Below, one piece after another: positions 9,577 to 20,540 of a DNA stretch of 64,000 nt. The notes below the pieces were generated by a model. It was given only the letters and a program-made list of their open reading frames with translations, searched no databases and had not been told where the DNA came from. The stretch spans positions 62,001-126,000 of the forward strand of contig QCHZ01000003.1 of NCBI GenBank assembly GCA_003216955.1, read 5' to 3'. A program made the translations under genes and the position numbers. Source of the stretch: Prochlorococcus sp. AG-402-I21. Lineage in GTDB: Bacteria; Cyanobacteriota; Cyanobacteriia; PCC-6307; Cyanobiaceae. Position 1 is the stretch's first letter; the number at the start of each line of letters is the position of its first letter.

Positions 9577-10200
9577 ATGACTTACAACTTAGAAACTCTG
9601 GTTAATAATTTTATTCCTTTTTTAAGTAGCTCTTTTGGAATCGTAGTTTTTGCTTTAATTTATGTTTTTTGGGTGTCTTGTTTGTTGCCAGGTTCATGGC
9701 TTTCCATGTTGTCTGGCTTTCTTTACGGCACTTGGCTAGGAAGCTTGGTTGTATTTGTAGGCGCTTTTATTGGAGCTCATTTAACTTTTTATTTAGGGAG
9801 AAATTTGTTAAAAGAATGGGCTCAAAAAAAGGTCTCAAATTTTCCAAAAGTTCTAATAATGGAGAAAGCTGTTAAACGCGAGGGTCTAAAAGTCATTCTT
9901 CTCACAAGACTTTCTCCTCTATTTCCATTTGGCTTACTTAATTTTACATATGGCTTGAGTGAGGTAAAAGTTCGTGATTTTACTCTTGGTATGATTGGTA
10001 TATTACCTGGTACAATTTTATATTGCAGCTTGGGTTCTTTAGCACTCAAAGTTTCAAATTTTGGTGAAGTACTCTCAGGAAGATCTGATACTACTTCATT
10101 TATTTGGAGTTTAATTAGTATTTTGTCCACTATATTAATTGTTATTTTGATATTACGTTCAATAAGAAAAATAAATCAGGATTCTAAATCCTTAGATTAA
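9577..10200 (+). CDS. TVP38/TMEM64 (DedA-like, SNARE-associated) membrane protein
   Basis: Polytopic membrane protein of 207 residues with about five to six hydrophobic segments. The family core is visible as the re-entrant GSWLSMLSGFLYGTWLGSL region, FYLGRNLLKEW, and the RLSPLFPFGLLNFTYGLS motif near residues 108-125. Related DedA/TVP38 proteins are thought to act in lipid scrambling or transport. Any specific role here is unknown. It follows valS by 12 bases. Its TAA stop overlaps the stop of the small reverse-strand ORF. Confidence 0.85.
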   Translation: MTYNLETLVNNFIPFLSSSFGIVVFALIYVFWVSCLLPGSWLSMLSGFLYGTWLGSLVVFVGAFIGAHLTFYLGRNLLKEWAQKKVSNFPKVLIMEKAVKREGLKVILLTRLSPLFPFGLLNFTYGLSEVKVRDFTLGMIGILPGTILYCSLGSLALKVSNFGEVLSGRSDTTSFIWSLISILSTILIVILILRSIRKINQDSKSLD

Positions 10201-10355
10201 TCATCATTTTTTAAATTCCAATCTTCAATCGCTGCAAATACTATAAACCAATAAAGTCTTATGCGATTAAATATACCTTTTTTAGAAGCTAGCATCTCAT
10301 ATTTTGTACGTCCACACTCTGTTTTAATTAATGAAAAGATCGGATTCTTATTCAT
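10197..10355 (-). CDS. Putative 52-residue protein filling the gap after ligA
   Basis: A reverse-strand ORF with ATG at 10355 and TAA at 10197-10199. It begins MNKNPIFSLIKTECG and ends FAAIEDWNLKNDD. It has one moderately hydrophobic stretch (LYWFIVFAAI, about residues 35-42) and a basic middle. It lies 20 bases downstream of ligA on the same strand and occupies nearly the whole intergenic space; its stop codon overlaps that of the convergent membrane-protein gene. Composition (Trp, Tyr, Cys present, no low-complexity) favours a real gene, but no homologue is known to me. Confidence 0.5.
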   Translation of the reverse strand: MNKNPIFSLIKTECGRTKYEMLASKKGIFNRIRLYWFIVFAAIEDWNLKNDD

Positions 10356-10374
10356 TTTTTAATTCTAGTTATTT

Positions 10375-12447
<2,073 letters not shown>

Positions 12448-12465
12448 TTATCACATTTGGCTTCA

Positions 12466-12888
12466 TTATGTATTGGCTTTCGCAATACGATCTATTTGCC
12501 AATTTTCATTGATTTTAATAAAAGTAAAGTCCAACGGCATTTCATTTTTCTTATCTTCTGATTTCAAGCTTAGTGTGAGCATTATTTGATTGTCTTCTAT
12601 CCTTGGACGCCCTGACTTCAAATTTCTATATCGATTTAATTGCAGGCTACCCAAAAATTTAATGAAGTCTTGTCTATTGACGTGTGATTTATAAGCTTTT
12701 GTCGTAAGTCTATAAGCTCCATCTATTCGGCCAGCTGCAATCTGATCAAAAAACTTTTTCACAAGAGGATTAATGCCTCTAGCACTTATTACGAGTTTAA
12801 TTGCGTTAAAAGTCCAAAAAAGGAGAAGTGCGCCAACTCCAACCAAGAGAGCTTTTAATCCAATTGCTTTGATAAGAGCACTATCCAT
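12466..12888 (-). CDS. Membrane-anchored NTF2-like hypothetical protein
   Basis: A 140-residue protein with one N-terminal transmembrane segment (ALLVGVGALLLFWTFNAI, about 13-30), then a soluble domain. GRIDGAYRLTTKAYKSHV followed by FIKINENWQIDRI fits the NTF2-like/DUF4864-type fold of small lipid- or ligand-binding domains. Its partner is unknown. It lies 18 bases upstream of ligA on the same strand. Confidence 0.7.
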   Translation of the reverse strand: MDSALIKAIGLKALLVGVGALLLFWTFNAIKLVISARGINPLVKKFFDQIAAGRIDGAYRLTTKAYKSHVNRQDFIKFLGSLQLNRYRNLKSGRPRIEDNQIMLTLSLKSEDKKNEMPLDFTFIKINENWQIDRIAKANT

Positions 12889-13004
12889 TTTTAATTCCGT
12901 TTAGTTAAGGATTCTGACTTATTAGGCATGAGATTAGCTTGTTTGTTATTGATAGTCAGACAGAATGTTATCGGAATAATAATGCTAATGAGTTCTCTGC
13001 ATCA

Positions 13005-13556
13005 ATGTCTTTAATACCTGTTTTACCATTATTTCTTAAATTAAACAGACAATATTTTCAGAACTCTTTGTTCGAGAAAGGAGTTCCTAAAGTTTCTGTT
13101 CGTTGGAGTGATGGTCGTATGCGCACTACGGCTGGGATATATAGGACTAAATCGAATTTCTTCGGAGTTAAAGTTAGTGAAATAATCTTGTCTAGACCCG
13201 TATTAGAGAATCTTCCCCAAAAAGCATTAACGAGTACTTTGTGCCACGAAATGATTCATGCCTGGATTGATCTTGTCCTGAAAGTTGAAGAGGCACATGG
13301 GCCTAATTTTAAGAAACGTATGGCAGAGATCAATTCCGCTCAAACTGATTTTCAAGTAACAGTTCGTCATTCGTTCCCACTATCAACAAGAATCCCTAAA
13401 TGGGTGGCAACTTGCCCTTCATGTAAAAAAAGTTTTAGTTACCGACGTATTGTTAAAGGCGCTGCCTGTCGTAGCTGTTGTAATCATTATTTTGGAGGTC
13501 AATGGGATCAAAAATGCTTACTTGAATTTCAACCTTTTTCTAGAAGTGCAAAATAA
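13005..13556 (+). CDS. SprT-like zinc metalloprotease-domain protein
   Basis: Carries the HExxH zinc motif (CHEMIHAWID) and a C-terminal four-Cys zinc ribbon (CPSCKK then CRSCC), the arrangement of SprT/Spartan-like proteins. The eukaryotic relatives clear DNA-protein crosslinks; the bacterial role is not settled. From the ATG at 13005 (MSLIPVLPLFLKLNRQYF) the product is 183 residues. An upstream TTG at 12939 would add 22 residues with little family character. Confidence 0.85.
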   Translation: MSLIPVLPLFLKLNRQYFQNSLFEKGVPKVSVRWSDGRMRTTAGIYRTKSNFFGVKVSEIILSRPVLENLPQKALTSTLCHEMIHAWIDLVLKVEEAHGPNFKKRMAEINSAQTDFQVTVRHSFPLSTRIPKWVATCPSCKKSFSYRRIVKGAACRSCCNHYFGGQWDQKCLLEFQPFSRSAK

Positions 13557-13647
13557 TTTTTTCTTTAATTGGCTTTTATTTAAATTTTTGAATAATTTCA
13601 TCTTTACGGTGTTTCACTTGTTGGTTTGAAAGCGTTAAATTTAAAAG

Positions 13648-14181
13648 ATGAGCTCATATAACAATCGTAATCAAATTCGTCAGCGATCTCGAGCACCCCG
13701 CGATCGCAGAATGGATAAATGGATACAAACTGGAAAACAAGTGGTAGATGGTGTTGCAGGTAATCGCCCTGGTCAAAGAAGGGGAGGGTGGCAAGACAAA
13801 GAGACTTCAGCAAATTTCGAGAAAGTTGGCCGTTGGATGGAAGAGAAAATTGATTGGTTTTTTGAGGATGATGACGATTGGTTGGATGATGAAGAATTAG
13901 ATGATGACCCTCTTCAAGAAAGCACGAGCAACACCAAAAGACCCTTAAGTGCTATTTCTCTTAGAGCTCCTAAAGCCTTACCACCTCAGATTCAAGGAAG
14001 GAGAAACAATTCAGACGAACTGGATGAATGGCCAGATGATCAATCTTTTAAATTAAATAAGTGGGAAAGAAAAGATAATTTAATTCAGCAAAATGCTAAC
14101 GATTTCAACGATTCTTATCTAAATGAACGAACTTCGCAAAGAAGAAAAAACATACCAAGATCTAGTCGAAGAAAGTACTAA
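13648..14181 (+). CDS. Low-complexity acidic/basic hypothetical protein
   Basis: No family recognised. The 177 residues are strongly charged and probably partly disordered. The N-terminus is Arg-rich (RQRSRAPRDRRMDKW), residues 64-92 are acidic (WFFEDDDDWLDDEELDDDP), and the C-terminus is Arg/Lys-rich (TSQRRKNIPRSSRRKY). The alternating charge hints at nucleic-acid or protein scaffolding, which is inference. Convergent with the chorismate lyase gene, four bases apart. Confidence 0.65.
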   Translation: MSSYNNRNQIRQRSRAPRDRRMDKWIQTGKQVVDGVAGNRPGQRRGGWQDKETSANFEKVGRWMEEKIDWFFEDDDDWLDDEELDDDPLQESTSNTKRPLSAISLRAPKALPPQIQGRRNNSDELDEWPDDQSFKLNKWERKDNLIQQNANDFNDSYLNERTSQRRKNIPRSSRRKY

Positions 14182-14185
14182 TTTT

Positions 14186-14773
14186 TCAAAAAGCACTCCT
14201 AGGTATTGGTCCTAGCCATTTTTCTAACTTTGGGCTAAAAACTTCTCTGATTACAGTTAATTCTTTTTGTTGACGAAAAAATCGGTAATGCCTGCTCCAA
14301 AAAGGACCCACTTCATTGAATTCTAATTTCAGCCAATTGGCATTTACTAAACTCAATCCATCTACCTCTCTAAAAAGTTCTGAACGTCCTTGGGTGAGGC
14401 TTTTCCAGATAGGTTGATCCTTGTTGCGCAGATGTTTTTCTGCTTCTTGATAATTCCACCAACTTTCAGCCCATGCCAGGGTTAAGTCTCCGCATGTCAG
14501 CCAAACTTGCCTTCTTATCAAAGGTGGTTCTAGCTCATTGACTTCTTCTGGTACACCAAATGCATTATTATTTTCCGTTGCCATGGATATGACCTTTATG
14601 GCAACTTCATGACCTGTTAATAGCTTGAGATGTCTTGTAGGACTGCCGTCACCCAATAGCATCAACTGCCAAGCTCCAGATAGCTTATGATTTCCTCTCC
14701 CTGAAAGAACACTGTCTTTCGATGCTTTCCAAATGACTTCAGGAGAAGGTAATTGAGATTGATGTGAATTCAC
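14186..14773 (-). CDS. Chorismate lyase (cyanobacterial DUF98-type)
   Basis: Likely converts chorismate to 4-hydroxybenzoate and pyruvate, the first step to plastoquinone in cyanobacteria, as for Synechocystis Sll1797. Visible family features are WQLMLLGDGSPTRHLKLLTG, RRQVWLTCGDLTLAWAESWW with the conserved acidic Trp-rich strand, LFREVDGL, and LTVIREVFSPKLEKWLGP. I place the start at the GTG at 14773, five bases past the mnmG stop. A longer frame to an ATG at 14842 would add 23 very basic residues read out of phase from the mnmG end, which looks spurious. Confidence 0.8.
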   Translation of the reverse strand: MNSHQSQLPSPEVIWKASKDSVLSGRGNHKLSGAWQLMLLGDGSPTRHLKLLTGHEVAIKVISMATENNNAFGVPEEVNELEPPLIRRQVWLTCGDLTLAWAESWWNYQEAEKHLRNKDQPIWKSLTQGRSELFREVDGLSLVNANWLKLEFNEVGPFWSRHYRFFRQQKELTVIREVFSPKLEKWLGPIPRSAF

Positions 14774-14778
14774 TGTTA

Positions 14779-16749
14779 TTAACTTCTTATGTGAAGTGAA
14801 TCTTTTCTTTCGGCTTTTTTCAATTGTTCTATTTTTAACCATACTAAAAGTGCTGTGAGATCAGCTTTGCTCACACCTGGAAGTTGAGCAGCATGCCCAA
14901 GACTTTTTGGCTGAGAAATTGTTAATTTTTCCCTGGCTTCTTTAGATAGTGTTTCTATATTATTGTAATTTAAATTTTTTGGTAATAACTTTTTGCTTTG
15001 CTGTTTCAATTGATTTATTTGAGCTTTTTGTCTTTCTAAATAACCACTATATTTAATATCTATCTCCACTCCTTCTTCAACATCTAAAGGAACACTTTTA
15101 GTTGTTAAATTAAATTTAATTAAGTCTTTATAGTGAATATTTGTTCTTCTAAGGAAATTTGCTAGCGTTAATGAACCTTTGATAGGAGTTCCTGTCGTTG
15201 AATAGATTTCCTTTGCGCAATTATCACTTTCTTTAATTCGCTCTTTCTCTAGTCTTTCTTTTTCTTGATTGATTAATTGTTGCTTATTATTAAAAATTTT
15301 CCACCTTCTTTCATCAATCAATCCTAATTTGTAAGCAAGTGGTGTTAATCGTCTATCTGCATTGTCCCCCCTTAAAATTAATCGATATTCACTTCTGCTA
15401 GTTAATACTCTATATGGTTCTTTTAAATCTTTTGTAACTAAATCATCAATCATAGTTCCTATATAACTACTCTCTCTTTCAAAAATAATTCCTTCTTTGT
15501 TGTCTACTAATCTTGCAGCATTTAAACCTGCTACTAAACCTTGTGCAGAAGCTTCCTCATATCCTGTTGTTCCATTTAGTTGTCCTGCACTAAATAAACC
15601 ACTTATTCTTTTTGTTTCTAGCGTTGCTTCTAATTGTGTTGCTGGTATGTAGTCATACTCTACTGCATAAGCAGGTCGAAGCATTACACATTTTTGCAAG
15701 CCTGGAAGAGTCCTTAAAAGTTCTAATTGTAAGTTTTCTGGCAGTCCAGTTGAGAAACCTTGGACATACATTTCTGGAGTATCTCTACCTTCAGGTTCCA
15801 AGAAAATTTGGTGTGAATCTTTATCAGCAAAACGTACAATTTTATCTTCAATGGATGGACAATATCTTGGACCTTTACTATCAATAAAACCTCCATAAAT
15901 AGGAGTTAAATGAAGATTATTTTTAATAAGTTGGTGAGTTTCTTTTGTGGTTCGAGTGATATGACAACTCATTTGCTCTCCACTTTTCCAAGAGAGAGGA
16001 TCAAAAGAAAAGAATTTATCTGAAGCATCGCTCAGTTGCTCTTCAAGCGCATGAAGATCAATAGTTCGTCTATCCACGCGAGCAGGGGTGCCTGTTTTTA
16101 AACGATCAGTCGTAAAGCCTAACTTTTGTAATTCTTCAGTTAACCCTTCAGATGCTTGTTCTCCTGCTCTACCTGCACTCATGGATTGATTGCCAATCCA
16201 AATTCTGCCTCCTAAAAACGTTCCTGTTGTGAGCACAACTGCTTTTGCATGAAAAACGCTTCCAAAATAGGTTTTAACTCCCTTTATAAATCCAATTTTC
16301 TCTTGAATTTCTGGTGGTTTTTTGTCAATCTGATTGGGATAATGTTCAATTTCTAGCCCAGTAACCATTGCCTCTCTAATCTTTAAATTTGGCGTGTTTT
16401 GAAGGATTTTTAGCATTTCATGTGCATATAACCGTTTATCTGTTTGTGCTCTCAATGCTCTCACTGCAGGCCCTCTACTTGCGTTAAGGACCCTTTTTTG
16501 AAGAGCTGTTAAATCGGCTAATTTTCCGATGATTCCGCCTAGTGCATCAACTTCATGAACTAATTGACTCTTAGCTGGCCCACCTACTGCAGGATTACAT
16601 GGTTGCCATGCGATGCGATCTAAATTGAGTGTAAATAAAGCTGTATTCAATCCTAATCTTGCTGAGGTAAGGGCAGCTTCGCAGCCTGCATGACCACCTC
16701 CTACAACAATTACGTCAAAACTTTCATTTGAAGATTGGTTAGTAATCAT
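14779..16749 (-). CDS. mnmG: tRNA uridine-5-carboxymethylaminomethyl modification enzyme MnmG
   Basis: FAD-dependent partner of MnmE that modifies U34 of several tRNAs. The 656 residues hold the FAD-binding [10 protein letters not shown] motif near residues 16-25, the [21 protein letters not shown] region, [11 protein letters not shown], the second conserved block [14 protein letters not shown], and the C-terminal helical domain ending [20 protein letters not shown]. The ATG at 16749 is preferred over a TTG one codon upstream. The chorismate lyase gene follows immediately. Confidence 0.97.
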   Translation of the reverse strand: MITNQSSNESFDVIVVGGGHAGCEAALTSARLGLNTALFTLNLDRIAWQPCNPAVGGPAKSQLVHEVDALGGIIGKLADLTALQKRVLNASRGPAVRALRAQTDKRLYAHEMLKILQNTPNLKIREAMVTGLEIEHYPNQIDKKPPEIQEKIGFIKGVKTYFGSVFHAKAVVLTTGTFLGGRIWIGNQSMSAGRAGEQASEGLTEELQKLGFTTDRLKTGTPARVDRRTIDLHALEEQLSDASDKFFSFDPLSWKSGEQMSCHITRTTKETHQLIKNNLHLTPIYGGFIDSKGPRYCPSIEDKIVRFADKDSHQIFLEPEGRDTPEMYVQGFSTGLPENLQLELLRTLPGLQKCVMLRPAYAVEYDYIPATQLEATLETKRISGLFSAGQLNGTTGYEEASAQGLVAGLNAARLVDNKEGIIFERESSYIGTMIDDLVTKDLKEPYRVLTSRSEYRLILRGDNADRRLTPLAYKLGLIDERRWKIFNNKQQLINQEKERLEKERIKESDNCAKEIYSTTGTPIKGSLTLANFLRRTNIHYKDLIKFNLTTKSVPLDVEEGVEIDIKYSGYLERQKAQINQLKQQSKKLLPKNLNYNNIETLSKEAREKLTISQPKSLGHAAQLPGVSKADLTALLVWLKIEQLKKAERKDSLHIRS

Positions 16750-16783
16750 CAACTAAGCATTTAGGAATTCAATTTTTCAACAA

Positions 16784-18202
16784 TTAAGCAGCTAGATTTC
16801 TAAATCTAGTGAATTGGGGTTCAAAAAGTAATTTAACTGTTCCAACTGGTCCATTTCGGTGTTTTGTCACGATAACTTCTGTAATTCCTCTATCGGTAGT
16901 TTCTGGATTGTAATACTCATCCCTATAAATCATTAGCACCAAGTCTGCATCCTGCTCTATTGAGCCAGATTCACGAAGATCGCTAAGCATTGGTCTTTTA
17001 TTGGTTCTTGATTCAACTCCTCTACTTAATTGAGATAAAGCGATTACGGGGACTTTAAGTTCTCTTGCCATACCCTTGAGACCTCTAGTAATTCTTGAGA
17101 TTTCTTGGACTCGATTATCTGGTGAAGTACCTTCCATAAGTTGTAGATAATCAATCACAATTAGTCCAAGCTCTTTACCTTGTTCAGCAATTAACCTACG
17201 ACATAAGGACCGCATCTCAAGAACACTTGAATTTGGTTTGTCGTCAATGAAGATTGGTAATTGACCAAGTGTATTAATACCTTGACCAAGTAATGGCCAT
17301 TCATCTTGTTGCAATCGTCCCGTTCTTAATCGACTGCTTTCAATACCTACTTCGCTTGATAGCAGTCTGTAAGTTAGTTGCTCTTTACTCATCTCAAGAC
17401 TGAATACACACACAGGTAGGTCATGAAGTTGCGCTACGTTTTTTGCCAAATTCAGAACAATTGAAGTTTTTCCCATGGCTGGTCTTCCTGCAACAATTAT
17501 GAGATCACTCCTTTGAAGTCCTTGAGTCATTGCATCCAGATCGTAAAAATTAACTGGTATGCCTGCCACTGAATTACCAAGTGATCTACTTTCTATTTCA
17601 TTGAAAGTACTTGTCAGAATTTCTGCAGTAGGTGTTAAACCTTTTGATGGTTGCTCTTGGCTAATAGCAAATATCTTTTGTTCAGCTTGATCAATGGCTT
17701 CTTCCATAGGAAGGGTTTGATCAAAGCCTAATTTGATAACATCATTTCCAGATTTAATTAATTGTCTGCGCAGAAATTTATCGCTAATTAATTTAGCCAC
17801 TTGTTCGATTGAAGCTGTAGATGTAACCCTCTCAACCAGTTCAACTAATCGGTTGTTGCCTCCAACTTTTTCTAAAGAATTGGTATCGGCAAGCCAAGCG
17901 CTCATTGCTGTTAGATCTGTAGGCTTGCCTTGGCTATGAAGCATTAATGCTGTTCTATATATTTCTCGATGAGCAGATGTGTAAAAAGCTTCAACCTGTA
18001 GCAAATCAGCTATGCGTCCAATTGCATCAGGATCCAATAAAATTCCACCAAGAACAGATTCTTCTGCTTCTAAATTTTGTGGTGGTATTTGATCAGGTTG
18101 AGCTTCAAAATGAGGCTTATCAATCTTGGAATTATTAAAAGCTCCAAAATCTCTACCTTGGTTTGAAAATTCCCCGTTATTTGCTGAGGGGGTGCTTATC
18201 AT
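16784..18202 (-). CDS. dnaB: Replicative DNA helicase DnaB
   Basis: Hexameric 5'-3' helicase of the replication fork. The 472 residues have the N-terminal DnaB domain (AEESVLGGILLDPDA at 46-60) that contacts primase, a linker, and a RecA-like motor with Walker A GRPAMGKTS (239-247), Walker B LIVIDYLQLM, and the Arg finger-like GPVGTVKL end. No intein interrupts the usual insertion sites, unlike some cyanobacterial dnaB genes. Follows rplI on the same strand, the rplI-dnaB order common in bacteria. Confidence 0.98.
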   Translation of the reverse strand: MISTPSANNGEFSNQGRDFGAFNNSKIDKPHFEAQPDQIPPQNLEAEESVLGGILLDPDAIGRIADLLQVEAFYTSAHREIYRTALMLHSQGKPTDLTAMSAWLADTNSLEKVGGNNRLVELVERVTSTASIEQVAKLISDKFLRRQLIKSGNDVIKLGFDQTLPMEEAIDQAEQKIFAISQEQPSKGLTPTAEILTSTFNEIESRSLGNSVAGIPVNFYDLDAMTQGLQRSDLIIVAGRPAMGKTSIVLNLAKNVAQLHDLPVCVFSLEMSKEQLTYRLLSSEVGIESSRLRTGRLQQDEWPLLGQGINTLGQLPIFIDDKPNSSVLEMRSLCRRLIAEQGKELGLIVIDYLQLMEGTSPDNRVQEISRITRGLKGMARELKVPVIALSQLSRGVESRTNKRPMLSDLRESGSIEQDADLVLMIYRDEYYNPETTDRGITEVIVTKHRNGPVGTVKLLFEPQFTRFRNLAA

Positions 18203-18259
18203 TTATTGCCTATTGGACAAGGAACCCTACTTTGGCTTGTTCAGGCAAAGATGCAACTA

Positions 18260-18718
18260 TTAGTAACTTGTAACTTCAAGGTTTATCTCAGCATTCACTT
18301 CATTATGAAGCTTGATTTGTACTTTATATTTCCCAACACCATGTATCTCAGGGACAGATATATCTCTACGATCTATATCCTTTTTGGTAGTTTCTTTGAT
18401 CACTTCTGCTACATCTCCATTTGTCACTGTTCCAAATAAGACACCATCTTCTCCCACTTGTTTTTTGACAGTAAATCTTCCAATTGTTGTTAGAGCTGTT
18501 TGAAAATCAATAGCTTCTTGTTTCTTAGCAGCTTCTTTTTCGGCTTGTTTGGCTCTTCTGTGCTCAACTTGTTTTAAAACAGTTGGAGTAACTGGTAATG
18601 CTTTTTTGTTGGGTAATAAAAAGTTTCTTGCAAAACCAGGAGCAACCTCAACAAGGTCACCATCATTTCCAAGACTTTTTATGTCTTCATTTAGAACAAC
18701 TTGAACTCGCTTAGCCAT
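18260..18718 (-). CDS. rplI: 50S ribosomal protein L9
   Basis: The 152-residue protein binds 23S rRNA at the base of the L1 stalk. The N-terminal signature [32 protein letters not shown] is intact, a charged helix links the domains ([16 protein letters not shown]), and the C-terminal domain is complete. It is directly upstream of dnaB (57-base gap) and likely cotranscribed. Confidence 0.98.
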   Translation of the reverse strand: MAKRVQVVLNEDIKSLGNDGDLVEVAPGFARNFLLPNKKALPVTPTVLKQVEHRRAKQAEKEAAKKQEAIDFQTALTTIGRFTVKKQVGEDGVLFGTVTNGDVAEVIKETTKKDIDRRDISVPEIHGVGKYKVQIKLHNEVNAEINLEVTSY

Positions 18719-18761
18719 GGATCGAAAATGAATTAATGCTATTGACTTGTTGTTAATAATA

Positions 18762-19691
18762 TTACGATGCGACAGGTAGTCTAATTTTTTTTGCTAATCC
18801 AATTGCTTTCAGAAAACGTATATGTTGCCAAGTCAGATCTACTTGATTTCGCTGAAGGCCATGCTTGGCTGAATTAGGAAAAGCATGATGATTATTGTGC
18901 CACCCTTCTCCAAAAGTAAGAGCTGCCACCCATTTATTATTTTTGGAATTATCCCCACTCTCATAAGCAATAGAGCCCCAACAATGAGTTGCTGAATTCA
19001 CTAGCCAGGTTATGTGATAAACAAAGACCAGTCTTAAAGGAATTCCCCATAGGACCATTGCCCATCCTCCAACGCCAGCTGATTGGCCGATCAAATAAAG
19101 CGTCGCGCCTAAAGGTATTTGCAAAAGTAAAAAATTTTTATTTAAGAAGCGATAGTAGGGATCTCTGATTAAATCTCCAGAAAGTCTTGGAACGGCTTTC
19201 ATGGCAGGTACATCTTCAAACATCCATCCCATGTGACTCCACCAAAATCCTTTGTTGCTGTCATGATGATCAGCTTCAGTATCAGAAAAAGTATGATGAT
19301 GCCTATGCAGACCAACCCAATCAATTGGTCCATGTTGGCAACTTAATGCTCCACAAGTTGCAAAAAACCTTTCAAGCCATTTTGGAACTTGAAAAGAACG
19401 ATGTGAAAGAAGGCGATGATACCCCGTCGTTACTCCCAAGCACGCAGTTACCCAATACAAGAAAATAAATCCAGAAAATGCTAGCCAGCTCCAAAATTGA
19501 GCTTGCAATGTAAATATTGTTAGAGCATGTATTGTCAGCATGAATATCACTGTTCCCCATCTTCTTCTTGCCCTTTGGTTATGAATCCTTCTTGGTACAT
19601 ACCCTTGGAGCTTCTTTGATGCAGCCATCGCTTTGTCAGCAGCAACTGGTTTTTTTAATGGAGCCGAAGCCTCGATTAAACTTGAAACCAT
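18762..19691 (-). CDS. desC: Acyl-lipid delta-9-type fatty acid desaturase
   Basis: Membrane di-iron desaturase that introduces the first double bond in membrane lipid acyl chains. The three His boxes are intact: HRLLSH (92-97), HRHHH (129-133) and HNNHH (265-269). Four or so hydrophobic helices flank them (for example [15 protein letters not shown]). The [11 protein letters not shown] context matches DesC rather than the delta-12 DesA class, but regiospecificity is inference. Divergent from the HTH-like gene. Confidence 0.88.
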   Translation of the reverse strand: MVSSLIEASAPLKKPVAADKAMAASKKLQGYVPRRIHNQRARRRWGTVIFMLTIHALTIFTLQAQFWSWLAFSGFIFLYWVTACLGVTTGYHRLLSHRSFQVPKWLERFFATCGALSCQHGPIDWVGLHRHHHTFSDTEADHHDSNKGFWWSHMGWMFEDVPAMKAVPRLSGDLIRDPYYRFLNKNFLLLQIPLGATLYLIGQSAGVGGWAMVLWGIPLRLVFVYHITWLVNSATHCWGSIAYESGDNSKNNKWVAALTFGEGWHNNHHAFPNSAKHGLQRNQVDLTWQHIRFLKAIGLAKKIRLPVAS

Positions 19692-19714
19692 TAGTAATCC
19701 GTTTACTTGGTGTA

Positions 19715-19720
19715 TATAAT
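19715..19720 (+). promoter_or_regulatory. Candidate -10 box TATAAT
   Basis: A perfect TATAAT sits in the 79-base divergent gap, about 50 bases before the GTG start of the HTH-like gene. No convincing -35 is present, which is common in cyanobacteria. The surrounding ATATAT run is nearly palindromic, so it could also serve the desaturase on the other strand. Confidence 0.35.
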
Positions 19721-19770
19721 ATATGATAAGGATCCTAATCAGGTCTATTTATCAATCTTGAATGTGATTT

Positions 19771-20505
19771 GTGACGTCTAGTTTCCGGGACCAATTGACT
19801 GCAGGTAGAAGGGCGATGGCTCATTTGGTGCATGTATGGCATGAGCGTAACGGCTGGTCTCATAAAGTTCTTCCTGCTTTGGCTGAATGCTTGGATCTAG
19901 GGAGAGTTCATAGTTCTCAAATCTCAAATCTACGTAATGGAAAACTTGTATCTCCAAGCCCTGAAGTATTTTTTGCTTTGGGGAAGGTAAATTTGACACT
20001 TTCTCGTGGGTTCGAAAATATAGAAAGTCAAATCTTGAGCGTTCATCCTGAGTTGCATAGATCGCTTCAAGAATCAGCTATCGCTGTTGAGGGAAATAAT
20101 AATAATCCACTTTCTGCAGGCGACTTTTTTGAGATTTTTGTTGGTTTAGCGTCTTTACCTTCTTCTTTTGATTGGTTTATTGAGGAAGCTGAGGCCCCCC
20201 TGCTTAGTGCTGCTTTGGCTGATTATCTATGTAAAGGAAGGTCCTGGAGAATGTGTAGAGAACAAGTTATGTCAGCATATCCAGTAAGCAAAAAGCAAAG
20301 AAGAGAAAGGTTTGAAGCAGTTATGGCTGGTTTAAAAGATTACACAGCCGAAGAACTTGATGGTGAATTGCTAGATTTACATGCAACTAATAAATTGTTA
20401 AATACAAATAATTTGCAAGGTGCAGATGACTTTTTGGAGAATCTTCGCCAAAGAGGCTTATTACTTAAAGATCAAGAAAAATTAGAAATTATTTTTTCAG
20501 ATTAG
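19771..20505 (+). CDS. HTH-like cyanobacterial hypothetical protein
   Basis: No named family recognised. The 244 residues start at a GTG. Residues about 30-70 read like a Cro/XRE-type helix-turn-helix (LAECLDLGRVHSSQISNLRNGK, then PSPEVFFALGKVN), so DNA or protein binding is plausible. The remainder is helical, with an LSAALADYLCKGRSWRMCREQVM segment and a charged C-terminus. No signal peptide or membrane span. The PLP enzyme gene follows 35 bases on. Confidence 0.65.
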   Translation: MTSSFRDQLTAGRRAMAHLVHVWHERNGWSHKVLPALAECLDLGRVHSSQISNLRNGKLVSPSPEVFFALGKVNLTLSRGFENIESQILSVHPELHRSLQESAIAVEGNNNNPLSAGDFFEIFVGLASLPSSFDWFIEEAEAPLLSAALADYLCKGRSWRMCREQVMSAYPVSKKQRRERFEAVMAGLKDYTAEELDGELLDLHATNKLLNTNNLQGADDFLENLRQRGLLLKDQEKLEIIFSD

Positions 20506-20540
20506 TTTTATTACACTTTTTATGCTTAATTAAAAACCAT

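Noticed and set aside
14774-14842. Longer chorismate lyase start inside mnmG
   Set aside because: The extra residues are only a very basic out-of-phase reading of the mnmG end; GTG at 14773 fits the family better.
16784-18202. Intein in dnaB (or in dnaX at 33419-35140)
   Set aside because: Both proteins have normal length and uninterrupted Walker motifs.
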